A DNA stretch of 61,399 nt from Planctomycetia bacterium (GCA_026401055.1 JAPLNP010000094.1:1-61399); one strand, 5' to 3'. Counted from the stretch's first letter, positions 1-9,971 are shown. Notes: a model not told the origin generated them from the letters alone. Program-made: numbers and translations.

Positions 1-785
1 CGCGACTTCTTCGTCACCAGGGAAATGACGGCCAAAGTCTTGGGCGCCTGCCCCGACGCGGAATGGCGGCTGCTGGTGGCTCTGGCACGATTCGGCGGCG
101 TGCGGACGCCGTCCGAGTCTCTGGCCTCCAGTGGGCCGATGTGGACGGGGCGGGGGAGAAAGTGACGATCCACAGCCCCAAGACGGAGCATCACCCCAAC
201 GGTGCGACGCGGACCATCCCCCTATTCCCAGAACTGCGACCGTACTTGGAGGCCGTCTTCGACGCGGCGCCCCCGGGAACGACCTACGCTATCACCCGCT
301 ACCGCGATGCCAACGCGAACCTGCGGACCCAATTCGAGCGGATCATCCGCCGGGCGGGATTGGACCCCTGGCCGAAACTGTGGCACAACCTGAGAGCATC
401 CCGGGAGACAGAGTTGACCCAGCAATTCGCCCTGCACGTGGTATGCGCGTGGATCGGCAATTCTCAGCCCGTGGCACAGAAACACTACCTCCAAGTCACC
501 GAGGGCGACTTCGCCCGAGCCGTCGAACCACGGCGGGACTATCCCTCTCCGCCCCTCCCGACGAGCGCCGACGAAAATGGGTGCAACCGTTGGGTGAGAG
601 TTGGTTCAGAAGATGGGTGCAAGGGGTGGGATACGCCGGATTCCGCCGATTCTCGCCACGATAACACAACGGGCCGCAAGCCCCAGGATGACAAGGACTT
701 GCGGCCGGTGTTGGCTGGTTGTGGCGAATCGTGGCCACAGGTGGTAGTACCCCCTAGGGGAGTCGAACCCCTGTCCTTGGACTGA
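1..785 (+). pseudogene. Tyrosine recombinase (phage-type integrase), partial and frameshifted
   Basis: The catalytic half of a tyrosine recombinase, cut by the window edge. Reading from base 1, the protein runs through [11 protein letters not shown] (catalytic Arg I). It then has to change frame near 118-125 to continue as LQWADVD; one missing C explains the shift. After the shift come the Lys loop (SPKTEHH), the H-x-x-R box (HNLR), WIGNS in place of the common WLGHS, and the nucleophile Tyr in KHYLQVT. This looks like a decayed integrase or a single-base sequencing error. The C-terminal tail is not domain-like: its last residues (VPPRGVEPLS) are simply the reverse reading of the 3' end of the tRNA-Glu gene on the other strand. 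That placement is typical of integrative elements using a tRNA 3' end as attachment site. No other element genes can be seen because the window starts here. Confidence 0.8.
672..706. repeat. Inverted repeat upstream of tRNA-Glu
   Basis: Arms GGCCGCAAG (672-680) and CTTGCGGCC (698-706) pair perfectly around a 17-base loop. The hairpin lies in the non-domain tail of the integrase frame and downstream of the tRNA in the tRNA's orientation. It could be a tRNA transcript terminator, although no T-run follows on the minus strand. Confidence 0.4.
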
Positions 786-820
786 GAATCCAATGTCCTG
801 GGCCACTAGACGAAGGGGGC
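748..820 (-). tRNA. tRNA-Glu (anticodon CTC)
   Basis: On the minus strand the cloverleaf is complete: acceptor 5' strand GCCCCCT, D-arm GTC...GAC, anticodon stem TTGGA/TCCAA with loop TTCTCAG (anticodon CTC, Glu), T-arm AGGGG-TTCGACT-CCCCT, and acceptor 3' strand AGGGGGT with discriminator A. Position 1-72 is a G-T wobble. CCA is not encoded. The arm sequences match the bacterial tRNA-Glu pattern closely. The 3' end lies inside the integrase reading frame on the opposite strand. Confidence 0.95.
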
Positions 821-941
821 GCGGCATACCGGGTCGATATCGGCCCGGTGGACCGGCGAATTTGAAATATAGACGCTTGGCCGACATGCGTCAACCGGAT
901 GCGGAGGCCGGAGAAACACTTGATCGCTCCGGTTCGCTCGA

Positions 942-2483
942 CTAAGGTGCCCCTTGTACCGGGGGGGCGCCCGCCTTGTCTGCCGCCGGCGGGGTCAGGG
1001 GATTCAACTCGCTCAGGAGTTGCTCGTCTTTGAGTTCGTCGCGTAACGGTTCGAGTTCGGTCATCAGGGCAGCGGACTGGTCATGCTTCTCTTGCCGGGC
1101 CAGCACTATCGCCTGCCCGGCCAGTCCGAAGGCTCGCAACTCGTCCTGCCGCGGGTTCAAATCCGCCAGTTCGCGGAAGGCGGCCAGGGCTCGTTCGTAT
1201 TCGCCTGTTTGGAGGTACAGTCGGGCAAGTTGCTGTTTGGCGCGGCGGACGTAGTTTTCCTTGTCGGAAAAGTTGTCGATCACCGCCCGCCACGCCGCCT
1301 CGGTGCCGAGGCGACTGGCATGAACGTACTGCATCTGGGCCGAACTCTGACGCTCGACCTGCGGCAACGTCGTTTCGGCGTCCGCCAGCAGCGCCGCGGG
1401 CCGCGTCAGCCGCCAAGCCAGGCCGGCGCCGATCAACAGAGCCGCCAGTAAGCCCAGCGCGGCAAAGGGCCAGATCAGGCGTCGGGGCGTGGCCGTCGCG
1501 GCGGTTTCCATCAGGCTCTGGATCCGCTGGGTCGCTTGAACGGGTCCGATCGTCGTCGTCTCCAGCCCGATCGCCTCCCAACCGGGAAGGTCTTCCGGCC
1601 ATTGGTCGCCGAGTTGCTCGGTCTGCAGTTGTCGCAGTTCGTGCAGCAGTTGGCGGGCCGACTGGTAGCGATCCTTGGGGTCCTTGGCCAACATTTTGTG
1701 GACGATGCGGCACAGATCGCGCGGCAGGTCGCCGCGCAACGTTTCCAGCGGGGGCGGCTCCTTTTTGAGGTGCTGAACCGCGACGCTCAGGGGGCTCTCG
1801 CCGGCAAACGGAGGCGAGCCGGCGAGCATGTGATAGCAGGTCACGCCGAACGAGTAGAGGTCGCTACGCGGATCGAGCGGCTTGCCTTCGACCTGTTCGG
1901 GGCTCATGTACAGCGGGGTCCCCAGCGTGATGCCCACTTGGGTGAGGTCGAGACCGTCGCCTTGGCGTGGCAGCCGCGCAAGTCCGAAGTCGGCCACTTT
2001 GACGTCGCCGGAGCGGGTGAGGAGGATATTTTCGGGCTTGATGTCGCGGTGGACGATTCCGCGTTCGGCGGCCTTCGCCAGCGCGGCGGCGACCTGGCGG
2101 ATGATGCTCAGGGCGTGAGGCAGGTCGGGCTTGTCGTTGCGGCCGATCCAATGCCGGAGGTTCTGGCCTTCGACGTATTCCTGGGCGATGAAGTACACGC
2201 GATCGATGCAGCCGACTTCGTGGATCTGAACGATGTTGGCATGGACCAGGGAGGCGGCGGCTTCGGCCTCGCGTTGGAAGCGTCGGACGTAGGTTTCGTC
2301 GTCGGCGAGATTGCCGCGGAGCACCTTCAGCGCGACGCGGCGCTTGAGCGAGCCCTGTTCGGCCAGGTAGACGACGGCCATGGCTCCCTGCCCCAGTCGT
2401 CGCAGCACGCGATAGTCGCCCAGTTGGCGTCCCGACAGATCGACGTCGGACGGGATCGGGTCGGGCTCAGTGGGAGTGTTCAT
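942..2483 (-). CDS. Ser/Thr protein kinase, PknB type, with TM segment and TPR tail
   Basis: A 513-residue transmembrane Hanks-type kinase. The kinase domain covers about residues 22-285: Gly-rich loop GQGAMAVV (31-38), ATP-binding Lys53, catalytic HRD (145-147) with Lys149 and Asn152, DFG (165-167), and SPE (194-196) in place of APE. A single transmembrane helix lies at about 337-358. The C-terminal part (about 370-490) looks like two or three TPR units and would face outside the cytoplasm. Tail TPRs are common in planctomycete PknB proteins. The next gene upstream on the same strand is a giant TPR protein starting with a membrane anchor (gap about 105 bases), so the two may form a signalling pair; that link is inferred from position only. 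The substrate is unknown. Confidence 0.93.
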   Translation of the reverse strand: MNTPTEPDPIPSDVDLSGRQLGDYRVLRRLGQGAMAVVYLAEQGSLKRRVALKVLRGNLADDETYVRRFQREAEAAASLVHANIVQIHEVGCIDRVYFIAQEYVEGQNLRHWIGRNDKPDLPHALSIIRQVAAALAKAAERGIVHRDIKPENILLTRSGDVKVADFGLARLPRQGDGLDLTQVGITLGTPLYMSPEQVEGKPLDPRSDLYSFGVTCYHMLAGSPPFAGESPLSVAVQHLKKEPPPLETLRGDLPRDLCRIVHKMLAKDPKDRYQSARQLLHELRQLQTEQLGDQWPEDLPGWEAIGLETTTIGPVQATQRIQSLMETAATATPRRLIWPFAALGLLAALLIGAGLAWRLTRPAALLADAETTLPQVERQSSAQMQYVHASRLGTEAAWRAVIDNFSDKENYVRRAKQQLARLYLQTGEYERALAAFRELADLNPRQDELRAFGLAGQAIVLARQEKHDQSAALMTELEPLRDELKDEQLLSELNPLTPPAADKAGAPPVQGAP

Positions 2484-2588
2484 GGTCGTGCGCGCCGGTG
2501 GAGTTCCTTGCCGGCGGGTCGGTGCGCCGTTGCCGGTCGAGCGGGGTTCAACTTGCGTCAGCCGGCGGTGGCTACGCGAGGTCCGTCG

Positions 2589-5500
2589 CTATTGGAGATC
2601 CTGTTGCAGTTGGCGATAGGCGGGCCGTTCGATCGGCCGGAGGTCGTCGACGGTAAGTCCGGCCTTGTCCGCTTCCTTCATGGCGGCCGAGGCCGCCTCT
2701 TTTTGGCCGCCCAGGAAGAGCGCCTGGGCTTGATGGAAGTACCGAGTGCCGTTGGGTTCGTCGCCCAGCGCGGTTTCCATGTCGTCGAGGGATTCTTTCC
2801 ACTGACCCTTTGCCAGATAGACGGTTGCGCGGGTATCGTACAGGGCGGCCAGCGGGCCGGCCAACTGGATCGCCTTGTCGACCAGTTTGAGCGCCTCATC
2901 GAGTTTGGACTTACGGAGCGAGAGGAAGCAGGCGAGGTCGTTCATGGCGACGAAGTTGTTCTCCTCGTCCCGAATCGCGTCGCGATAGAGTGTCTCGGCG
3001 TCGTCGTAGCGTTGCTGGACGATGCGAAGGTCGGCCATGGCCAGCAGCAAAGGAACCGACCGGCCGTGTTTTTCCGTTGCGCCGGCAAGGATTTTTTCGG
3101 CCAGCTCGACTTCCTCGGGCGTCGGCGTACCCTTGATGACGAGATCGACGAGCGTCGTGGCCAGCGGCGCCGGTTGTGCTTTCCCCGCGGCCGTTTCGGC
3201 CAGCTTGAGCGCTTCCTCCCGGCGCCCGCGGCGGCCGAGGAAGCCGACGAGGACGATTTCCTGATCGGGGCGCAGCGTGACGAAGTCGCGGTAATAGGCT
3301 TCTGCCTGCTGGAGGTACTTCTTGGCGGCCTCGTCGCGCTCGGCGGCGGGCAACGACTTGGCGAGTTCCTCCAGTGCCTGGGCAGCCAGGCTCAGCCGAA
3401 TGGTCCGATCGTTGGGGTCGGCCTTCGGCAATTTCAGGAAGTCCGCCAGCGCGGCCATCGCCGCATCGTGTTTCCCTCGTTGCGAGAGGATTTGCGCGCG
3501 GAAGAAGGCAACCGAGAAGTGATTGGGCAACAGTTGCTCGAGGCGTTTGAGGTTCGCCTCGGCGCCCTCGAGTTCGTTGTTTTCGATCTGGGCGCGGACG
3601 TAGAACTGCAGCCAGGTGGGCTCGACGTCGTTCATGGCCAAGAGCGGCTGCATCTGGCGGCTGGCGGAGTTCCAGCCCTCGTCGACCATGACGATCTTGG
3701 CCAACTCGAAACGGTCTTGCGGGAGCGGTTGGGGGATGCCGACAAGCGACTCGAGCATCGCGCGGGTTTCCTGGCGGTCCTTTCGGGTGCCCTTGAGCGC
3801 CAGGGCCCTTGCCTTGAGACGTTGATCGACCAGGGATTGGGGATCGGTTTTCAGGTTGTCGTCGAGCATGGCGATAGCATTGCGCCGGCCTTCCAGGTCG
3901 CCTCGCTCCAGAAGCAGCAGGGCCAGACGGCGGCGTGCCCAGGTCAGGTCGTCGGGTGAGACTTTCCTTTCGCCCTGGACAATGCTCTTGACGATCGCCT
4001 CGCCCTTGGCCTTCTGCTTGCCGCGGAGATAGAAGTCGGCGGCACTGCGAGCAACGCCCTCGCCGTCGGGCGTCTCTTCCACCGCGGCCTCATACTGCTG
4101 TTCGGCCTCGGCCAGCCGCCCGAGCAACTCGTAGCACTGGGCCAGGGCCAGGTGGGCCTTGTCGGGCGGGAGAGCCTTTCGGGCATCGGCGATCGCCTGT
4201 TCCGCCTCGCGCGTCTTGTTGCGACGGTGCAGCAGTTGCACCCATTTCAGCCGGATCGCGGGTTGCTGCGGCGCCAACTCGATCGCGCGGCGCAAGGTCG
4301 TCTCGGCCTCGTCGAAGGTTCGCCGGGCGTCGTCGGCGCGCTTGTGTTCTTCGGCGATCTGACCCTGGGCCACCAGGATTCCGGCCAGCCGCATTTGATC
4401 CTCGTACTTGTTCGAGTCGGCCGCGATTTTTCTCAGGTCGTCCGCCGCCCGGTCGAGGTCCGCCATCCCCTGGTCCACGTTGCCCTCGCGCAGGTTTTCC
4501 TGGGCGCGGCCGAGCAGCGCCTGATACGGAACGCCCGCCTTCTGCTGCTCGAGCATGTCGAGGACGCGCATGGCTTCGTCGGTGCGTCCTTGCTGCATCA
4601 ACAACTGTTGCAGGCGGCCGAGGCCCGCCACCTCGCGCGAGCCCTGTGCCACGCCTTCCTTGTAGTTGTTGATCGCGGCTTCCTGGTTGCCGAGTTTGTC
4701 GTGAATCCATCCGATCAGCATCGGCACCTGGGCCCAGGTGGGACGTTGGATGCGAGCTTGGGCGAGATGCTCCAGGGCCTTGTTCAGGGACTCTTGTGTC
4801 GGGGGGGGATCCGAGGAGGCCAGACGCACGGCCTGCATGTAGTGCCAATAGGGGCCCTCGTTCTCGATCCGCCGCACCTCGTCGACGACCTTCTCGATGA
4901 CGGCCTCGTCGCGCGCCACCCTCGCCATATCGAACAGGACCTGGCGGATCTGCAGATTGTTCGGCTGCGCGTCGGCGGCTTTCCGGCAAAGCGAGACGGC
5001 CAGGGCGAGGTCGCCGGCCTGGCGAGCCAGCAAGGACAGTTGGGTCCAGAGTTGCTGCTGGTCCTGTTCCGAAAAGGCGTCGGCGTCCCGGCCCAGTTTT
5101 TGGAGCGCCTCGGACACGTCTTCTCCACCCCGCTGGACGAACAGCAGCCCGCGCGCCCCGCGCAACGAAACGCTGTCGCCCATCTGTTTCTCGGCGTCGT
5201 CGAGCAGCGTGGCGGCGCGGTCCCAATTCTTGTTCCGCTGGGCGAGTTGGACCAGCGCCATCCATAGCTCGGAGCACTTGGCTTGTCTTGCGCGTGCCAA
5301 CGCGAGCAATTCGGCGACTTTGGAGCGATCGTCCGCTTCAAGAAGCGTTTTGGCCCGCGTCAGGTCGGGGTTGTCCTTGGCCCAAGTCTGGACGGCCCCG
5401 TCCAGCACGGCCGCGGCCTGCTTGGCGTCCTTCTCCTTGTCGACGTCCCGGATCAGGGCGGTCCACTGATTCCACCGTTTTACGTGTTCCTGGAGGGTAT

Positions 5501-7124
5501 CCTGCAAGAGCTTCTCGGCGTCCGGCTGCCGGTCCTGAGCGATGAGCAGTTCGGCCCGAAGCAAGGTTGCCTGGAGGTCGTCGGGAGCGGCTTCCGCGGC
5601 CTTCTGCAGCGCCGTTTCCACCTCCGACCAGTCGCGTTTGGACTTGTCCGCCAAACGCATGTTCTTGGTGAACAGAAGCATGGCCAGATCCCGCCACGCG
5701 GTGGCCGGGGCCCCGCCGGAGGCAATGACGCCGCGGTACTCGACCACGGCGGCGTCGAGATTGCCGGAAGCGGCCAGCGCCTTGGCCTTAGCCAGCGGGA
5801 CGAAGGCGTCGCCGCTGTGCACGGCGCCGAGCTCTCGCGACCGTTCAATAGCGAGCTTCTGATTCTCGGGAAGGCCCAGCCGCTCGTAACACTGCGAGGC
5901 GAGCACATCGCCATGGCGGGCCAGAGCGGCCCATCGGCCCAGCTTCAGCAATTCAGGCCGATTCCCCTCGAATCCCTTGCTGGCGCTGGCCCAGTTGCCG
6001 TTGAGAAACTCCACCCACGACCGAAGATGGGAAAGCAAGGGCGCGGGCAACCCCGCGCGTTCGAGCTTCTCGATGATCACTCCGGCTTTCTCGGTCTCGC
6101 CGGCGGTGAGTTCGTACCGGGCTTTGTCAAAAAGCAGCTCGGGGTCCTCGTCGGTCTCCAACAACCCCTTGTCGAGCCACTCCCTCGCCACCGCCGGTCG
6201 CCCGGCCGTGTTTTCGATCGAACTCAATACGCCGTAGCACTCGGCGGACTTCGGAAACGACTTGACGGCGTGCTCGGCGTGACGGCGCGCGTCGTCGTAT
6301 TGCTCTTTGTCCATCGCGCATCGGGCCGCCAACAGGAGAGCGTCCTTATCGTCGGGCGCAAGTTCGATCGCCTTGGCCGCGTCCTTGTCCGCGTCCTCCG
6401 CCTTGCGCGCCATCCTCCAATACTCCCCTCGGCGACAGTACGCCGCGGCGGCCTCGGGATTCGCTTCGACCAGCTTGTTCATCCAGACATCGGCGTCGGC
6501 ATCGCGGTCCATGCGCTGCCGCAGGAGAGTCGCCAGAAGCACGTACGACTCCAGCCGCGTCGGGTCCTTCTCGATCGCCTTGGTGAGCGTCTCTTCGGCG
6601 GCACTGTTCTCGTCGTTGGCGATCTGACACTGCGCCATCATTTCCTTCAGAGCGGCATCCTCAGGGGACGCGTCGAGAAGGATCTTCAGGTGGTCTCTCG
6701 CGTCGCCTGGCCGGGTGTGCATCGCGACTTCGACCAGCTTTCGCCGGACGTCGGACCTGGTCGGATCTCCGCGCAGGGCCTGTTCGAGCGTGAGGTATGC
6801 CGGGCGGTAGTAGCCGGGGTTCTCGCGTTTGGCGGGGTCGGCGGGGTCGGGGAGCGCCAGATAGGCATAGAGCATTCCCAGTTTCGCCCTGGCTTCGGTA
6901 GCCTCCTCCGAGTCGGAGGACACCACGCTGAGATATTGGCGGTAGTAGTTGGCCGCCTCGAATCGCTCGGTGAGGGTCTCCTTCGCATCGGCCATCTCGG
7001 CCTTGTCCAGAAAGAAGCTTGCGTGGCGACGCATTTGAAGATAGTGTACGCCGACGACGCCGATACCCAGAGCCACCGCGCAACCCACAAGGATGGCGAG
7101 GAAACGAACGTTCAAGGTTTTCAT
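2589..7124 (-). CDS. Giant membrane-anchored TPR repeat protein
   Basis: About 1511 residues. An N-terminal signal anchor (roughly residues 8-28, a Leu/Val/Gly/Ala stretch) is followed almost entirely by helical repeats of TPR/PEP-TPR type, recognisable by recurring patterns such as A-x-x-x-Y/F-x-x-A and frequent W-x-x-L starts. The start is placed at ATG 7124 because AAGG lies seven bases upstream; a GTG six bases earlier has poorer spacing. Proteins of this size and build act as protein-interaction scaffolds. In exosortase-bearing genomes a TPR protein called PrsT is linked to the PEP-CTERM/EPS system, and this one sits just outside such a locus, but PrsT identity is not shown. No enzymatic motif was seen. 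Confidence 0.85.
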   Translation of the reverse strand: MKTLNVRFLAILVGCAVALGIGVVGVHYLQMRRHASFFLDKAEMADAKETLTERFEAANYYRQYLSVVSSDSEEATEARAKLGMLYAYLALPDPADPAKRENPGYYRPAYLTLEQALRGDPTRSDVRRKLVEVAMHTRPGDARDHLKILLDASPEDAALKEMMAQCQIANDENSAAEETLTKAIEKDPTRLESYVLLATLLRQRMDRDADADVWMNKLVEANPEAAAAYCRRGEYWRMARKAEDADKDAAKAIELAPDDKDALLLAARCAMDKEQYDDARRHAEHAVKSFPKSAECYGVLSSIENTAGRPAVAREWLDKGLLETDEDPELLFDKARYELTAGETEKAGVIIEKLERAGLPAPLLSHLRSWVEFLNGNWASASKGFEGNRPELLKLGRWAALARHGDVLASQCYERLGLPENQKLAIERSRELGAVHSGDAFVPLAKAKALAASGNLDAAVVEYRGVIASGGAPATAWRDLAMLLFTKNMRLADKSKRDWSEVETALQKAAEAAPDDLQATLLRAELLIAQDRQPDAEKLLQDTLQEHVKRWNQWTALIRDVDKEKDAKQAAAVLDGAVQTWAKDNPDLTRAKTLLEADDRSKVAELLALARARQAKCSELWMALVQLAQRNKNWDRAATLLDDAEKQMGDSVSLRGARGLLFVQRGGEDVSEALQKLGRDADAFSEQDQQQLWTQLSLLARQAGDLALAVSLCRKAADAQPNNLQIRQVLFDMARVARDEAVIEKVVDEVRRIENEGPYWHYMQAVRLASSDPPPTQESLNKALEHLAQARIQRPTWAQVPMLIGWIHDKLGNQEAAINNYKEGVAQGSREVAGLGRLQQLLMQQGRTDEAMRVLDMLEQQKAGVPYQALLGRAQENLREGNVDQGMADLDRAADDLRKIAADSNKYEDQMRLAGILVAQGQIAEEHKRADDARRTFDEAETTLRRAIELAPQQPAIRLKWVQLLHRRNKTREAEQAIADARKALPPDKAHLALAQCYELLGRLAEAEQQYEAAVEETPDGEGVARSAADFYLRGKQKAKGEAIVKSIVQGERKVSPDDLTWARRRLALLLLERGDLEGRRNAIAMLDDNLKTDPQSLVDQRLKARALALKGTRKDRQETRAMLESLVGIPQPLPQDRFELAKIVMVDEGWNSASRQMQPLLAMNDVEPTWLQFYVRAQIENNELEGAEANLKRLEQLLPNHFSVAFFRAQILSQRGKHDAAMAALADFLKLPKADPNDRTIRLSLAAQALEELAKSLPAAERDEAAKKYLQQAEAYYRDFVTLRPDQEIVLVGFLGRRGRREEALKLAETAAGKAQPAPLATTLVDLVIKGTPTPEEVELAEKILAGATEKHGRSVPLLLAMADLRIVQQRYDDAETLYRDAIRDEENNFVAMNDLACFLSLRKSKLDEALKLVDKAIQLAGPLAALYDTRATVYLAKGQWKESLDDMETALGDEPNGTRYFHQAQALFLGGQKEAASAAMKEADKAGLTVDDLRPIERPAYRQLQQDLQ

Positions 7125-7594
7125 GAACACACCTTCAATCGCTGGTGACTAATGCAAGTCGCGCGCGGGGCCGGCGGGCGTCTCCCCGCCGCTTGAAGTC
7201 CCTGGCTGGTCGCCTTGTTGCCCACACACCCCGCCGGACGGACTCCCGGCACGGCTATGCCCCCCTCGGACACCGCAGTGCGGTATTCCCGCCACGGACG
7301 CGAAACCGCGTCGCCGTGGGACCGCGCGAGGGCGTATCTCACGTTGTGAAAAGGACTTCAGACGACCGCCGCGGCACGCCCCCCGATAATCCCCCATTGT
7401 ACCACGGATTTCCTTTTCTGAACCACATGGTAATCCCGATGAGGGGCCACCCAAGTCTAGGTCAAGATCGGCCAAGCCATCAGTGGATGGGTGACTCTAT
7501 TTGTACTGGTGTGTTACCAGCCGAAGGTAGTATACCACACCCTCCGCAGCCATCGCATCTCCTACAATCCCGTCCCGCGGCGAGCGGCGACGTC
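7125..7594. other. Intergenic region, no gene recognised
   Basis: About 470 bases between the start of the TPR gene and the end of rfbA, both on minus. Frames on either strand give Arg/Gly/Pro-rich translations with no recognisable family. The 7125-7450 part should hold the promoter and leader of the TPR-kinase unit; no clear -35/-10 pair stood out. The 3' end of the EPS operon also falls here, without an obvious terminator hairpin. Confidence 0.5.
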
Positions 7595-8479
7595 TCATCG
7601 GCTGAGCAATCCGAGCAGGTAGCTGCCGTAGCTGTTGTCAAATTCGGCGGCGAGCTTCTCTAACTGCCCGTCGGTGATGAACCCCTTCCGGTAGGCGACC
7701 TCTTCGACGCACGCGATTTTCAGGCCCTGGCGATCCTCGATCGTCCGCACGAAGTCGGCGGCCTGGAGCAAGGACGCTCCGGTGCCCGTGTCCAGCCAGG
7801 CGAAGCCGCGGCCGAGCTTCTCGACGTACAGCCGGCCGCGCTGGAGGTACGCCCGATTCACGTCCGTGATCTCCAACTCCCCCCGAGCCGAATGCCTCAG
7901 ACCCGCCGCAAGCTCGACCACCTCGTTGTCGTAGAAGTACAAGCCGGTGACCGCGTAGTTCGATCGGGGAACCGCCGGTTTTTCCTCGAGCGACAGCGGC
8001 GCTCCGTCCGCGTCCAGTTCGATGACGCCGTATCGCTCGGGATCGCGCACGGCACAGGCGAACGTGGTCGCCCCGACCGGCCGGCTGGTCGCCGCGTCCA
8101 GCTTCGACTGAAACCCATGCCCGTAGAAAATGTTGTCCCCCAAAATCATCGCCACGCGATCGGCGCCGATGAACTCGCGTCCGATGAGCAGGGCCTGGGC
8201 AATGCCCTCGGGCTTGGGTTGGACGGCGTAGCGGATCGAGATGCCCAGGTGGCTGCCGTCGCCCAGCAGCCGCTCGAAGCCGCCGATGTCCAGCGGGGTC
8301 GAGATCAGCAGGATGTCCCGGATGCCGGCCAGCATCAGCACCGACAAGGGATAGTAGATCATCGGCTTGTCGTAGACCGGCAGAAGCTGTTTGCTCACCG
8401 CCCGGGTCATCGGGTACAACCGCGTGCCGGAGCCGCCGGCAAGGAGGATGCCTTTCGAGAAGCAGGGTTCCGCGCTCAT
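7595..8479 (-). CDS. rfbA: Glucose-1-phosphate thymidylyltransferase
   Basis: A 294-residue nucleotidyltransferase making dTDP-glucose from dTTP and glucose-1-phosphate, the first step to dTDP-rhamnose and related sugars. It shows the G-G-S-G-T-R-L-Y-P signature near the N-terminus, [17 protein letters not shown], and the metal-binding ILGDNIFYG loop, at the length usual for RmlA/RfbA. ATG 8479 is preferred over an in-frame start at 8494 because AAGGG lies seven bases upstream of it. It is the last gene of the minus-strand EPS locus. rfbB, rfbC and rfbD are not in the window, so the final sugar cannot be told from here. Confidence 0.95.
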   Translation of the reverse strand: MSAEPCFSKGILLAGGSGTRLYPMTRAVSKQLLPVYDKPMIYYPLSVLMLAGIRDILLISTPLDIGGFERLLGDGSHLGISIRYAVQPKPEGIAQALLIGREFIGADRVAMILGDNIFYGHGFQSKLDAATSRPVGATTFACAVRDPERYGVIELDADGAPLSLEEKPAVPRSNYAVTGLYFYDNEVVELAAGLRHSARGELEITDVNRAYLQRGRLYVEKLGRGFAWLDTGTGASLLQAADFVRTIEDRQGLKIACVEEVAYRKGFITDGQLEKLAAEFDNSYGSYLLGLLSR

Positions 8480-8490
8480 CGAGATTCCCT

Positions 8491-8745
8491 TCACGGGCTA
8501 CCGTTGACCAGGATTTTGGCAATCCGCTCGGCGGCCTTCCCGTCCCACAAGGCGGGGCAGGTCCCCTTTTTATACGTTCCGTCCAGCACCGAGGCGAGAC
8601 CTCGACGCAGCTTGCCTGCGTCGCTACCGACCAGCGTGCTGGTGCCTTGCTCGACGGTGATCGGTCGCTCGGTGTTGGGGCGCGCCGTCAGGCACGGGAT
8701 GCCCAGCGCGGTCGACTCCTCCCGCGGGCCGCCGGAATCCGTCAC
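8491..8745 (-). pseudogene. UDP-GlcNAc 2-epimerase, C-terminal fragment
   Basis: Only the last 84 residues of a WecB-type non-hydrolysing 2-epimerase remain, starting at the TDSGG loop and keeping the TERP-x-T-x-E-x-G segment and the C-terminal helix (KAAERIAKIL). In the same frame the homology extends a few codons upstream (AAKVIV), inside the end of the glycosyltransferase gene. A GTG overlaps that gene's TGA, so it could be translated, but the N-terminal domain and most catalytic residues are gone. It differs clearly from the intact WecB at 24769-25971 (PNTERPITVEQGTS here, DTTERPEAVEMGTV there), so it is not a copy of that gene. Probably a relic left when the upstream cassette arrived. 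Confidence 0.85.
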
Positions 8746-9971
8746 GATGACCTTCGCGGCAAGAGGATCCTCTGAAGAAACTCATCCCACCCATCAATCA
8801 CCTTGTCCCGGGAGAAATTCTCCTGGTAACACTTCACGGCATTTAGCTGCATCTCCTGAAGCAGCGTGGGTTTGTCGGCAAGATCACAAAGCTCGTCCGC
8901 GATTTGGCATATGCTACTATTGTTGACAACATATCCCACTCGATACTGATCGATCCACGTCTTGATCGCCGAGTTCGGGGCGCCTGCGTAGAGCAAAGGC
9001 CTGCCGGCAGCGAGCGATCCAAAAAACTTGGACGGCACCACCACGCCTTCCCAGCCTGAACGCAGGCTAATCATGTGAATATCGCCGGCACTTAGACGTT
9101 TAGCTAACTGGGATTCATCCGCAAAACCGGCAAAGGAAACGTTACGATCCTCTTCGCTAACCATGGCACGCAACTCATCGTAACGGTTGCCGCGACCAGC
9201 AAAGCAGAACGATATGCCGGCGCCACGCCGTCTCAGTTCTCGAGCCAGGCCAATAAAGCATTCAAACTCGTGGGCCTTGCCAATGGTGCCGGAATAGAGC
9301 ACAGTCAACCGCGCGTCGCCAAACAACTCCCTGCGCGCCTGAGGGTCGGGTTTGACTGGTGCATCCGATTCAGATAATGCCCAGGGAACCAAGGTCGCTC
9401 GGACGGCGCGATGTCCGTAGCTGTCCAGCAACCGCCGCATGCAGGGCCCGATATCCACCATGCCGTCAAGCCGACGATAGCAAAGACGCGTCACGGGGCG
9501 CACTGCGTAAGCGAGTTTCGACGCGAGGCCCATTTCATCGGCTGTGATTGCTTCTGGGTAAAGGTCAAAGCCCCAGTAAACCAACTTACTCCGGGGCTTC
9601 ATCAACCGGATGAACGGCAACATAAAATAGCCAAACTGGGGATCAGTCCCCAGAACCACTGCGTCATACGCAGGCTGCCTGATGACAAAAGCCAACCAAC
9701 TGACCATCAGCCAGAATGCGTTCAGTAGGCGCCCCAGATTGCTCGACTGCTTGAACGCGGGCCGGTAGGCGCGGTGGATTCGGACCCCGCGCCACACTTC
9801 TTCCCTTCTCTCAACCCGCGCTTTTGGGTCCCGGCAAAAACGGTTGCTGGTCAGGGCGGTCACCTCCCAGCCTCGTTTAGCCAAGCCTTCGGCGAAGTCC
9901 GACATGTGCCGGGAACTGACCACGTCGTCCGGATAGAAGAAATGGTAAATTACTAGAACGCGCTTACTCAC
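8742..9971 (-). CDS. Glycosyltransferase, GT4/WcaI-like
   Basis: A 409-residue GT-B fold glycosyltransferase. The N-terminal acceptor domain opens with VLVIYHFFYPDDVVSSRH, typical of WcaI-type enzymes. The C-terminal donor domain has VLYSGTIGKAHEFE and a modified EX7E region (GWEGVVVPSKFFGSLAAGRPLLYAG). It probably adds a sugar to the undecaprenyl-linked repeat unit at the inner membrane. It is the last gene of an AT-richer block; its final codons (ILLPRRSS) overlap the frame of the wecB fragment, so its C-terminus may be partly derived from the joint. Donor and acceptor are unknown. Confidence 0.85.
   Translation of the reverse strand: MSKRVLVIYHFFYPDDVVSSRHMSDFAEGLAKRGWEVTALTSNRFCRDPKARVERREEVWRGVRIHRAYRPAFKQSSNLGRLLNAFWLMVSWLAFVIRQPAYDAVVLGTDPQFGYFMLPFIRLMKPRSKLVYWGFDLYPEAITADEMGLASKLAYAVRPVTRLCYRRLDGMVDIGPCMRRLLDSYGHRAVRATLVPWALSESDAPVKPDPQARRELFGDARLTVLYSGTIGKAHEFECFIGLARELRRRGAGISFCFAGRGNRYDELRAMVSEEDRNVSFAGFADESQLAKRLSAGDIHMISLRSGWEGVVVPSKFFGSLAAGRPLLYAGAPNSAIKTWIDQYRVGYVVNNSSICQIADELCDLADKPTLLQEMQLNAVKCYQENFSRDKVIDGWDEFLQRILLPRRSS

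Noticed and set aside
1536-3959. A plus-strand open frame of about 807 codons opposite the kinase and TPR genes
   Set aside because: It is antisense to two well-supported genes, is Gly/Arg/Val-rich and matches no family; such long shadows are normal in high-GC DNA.
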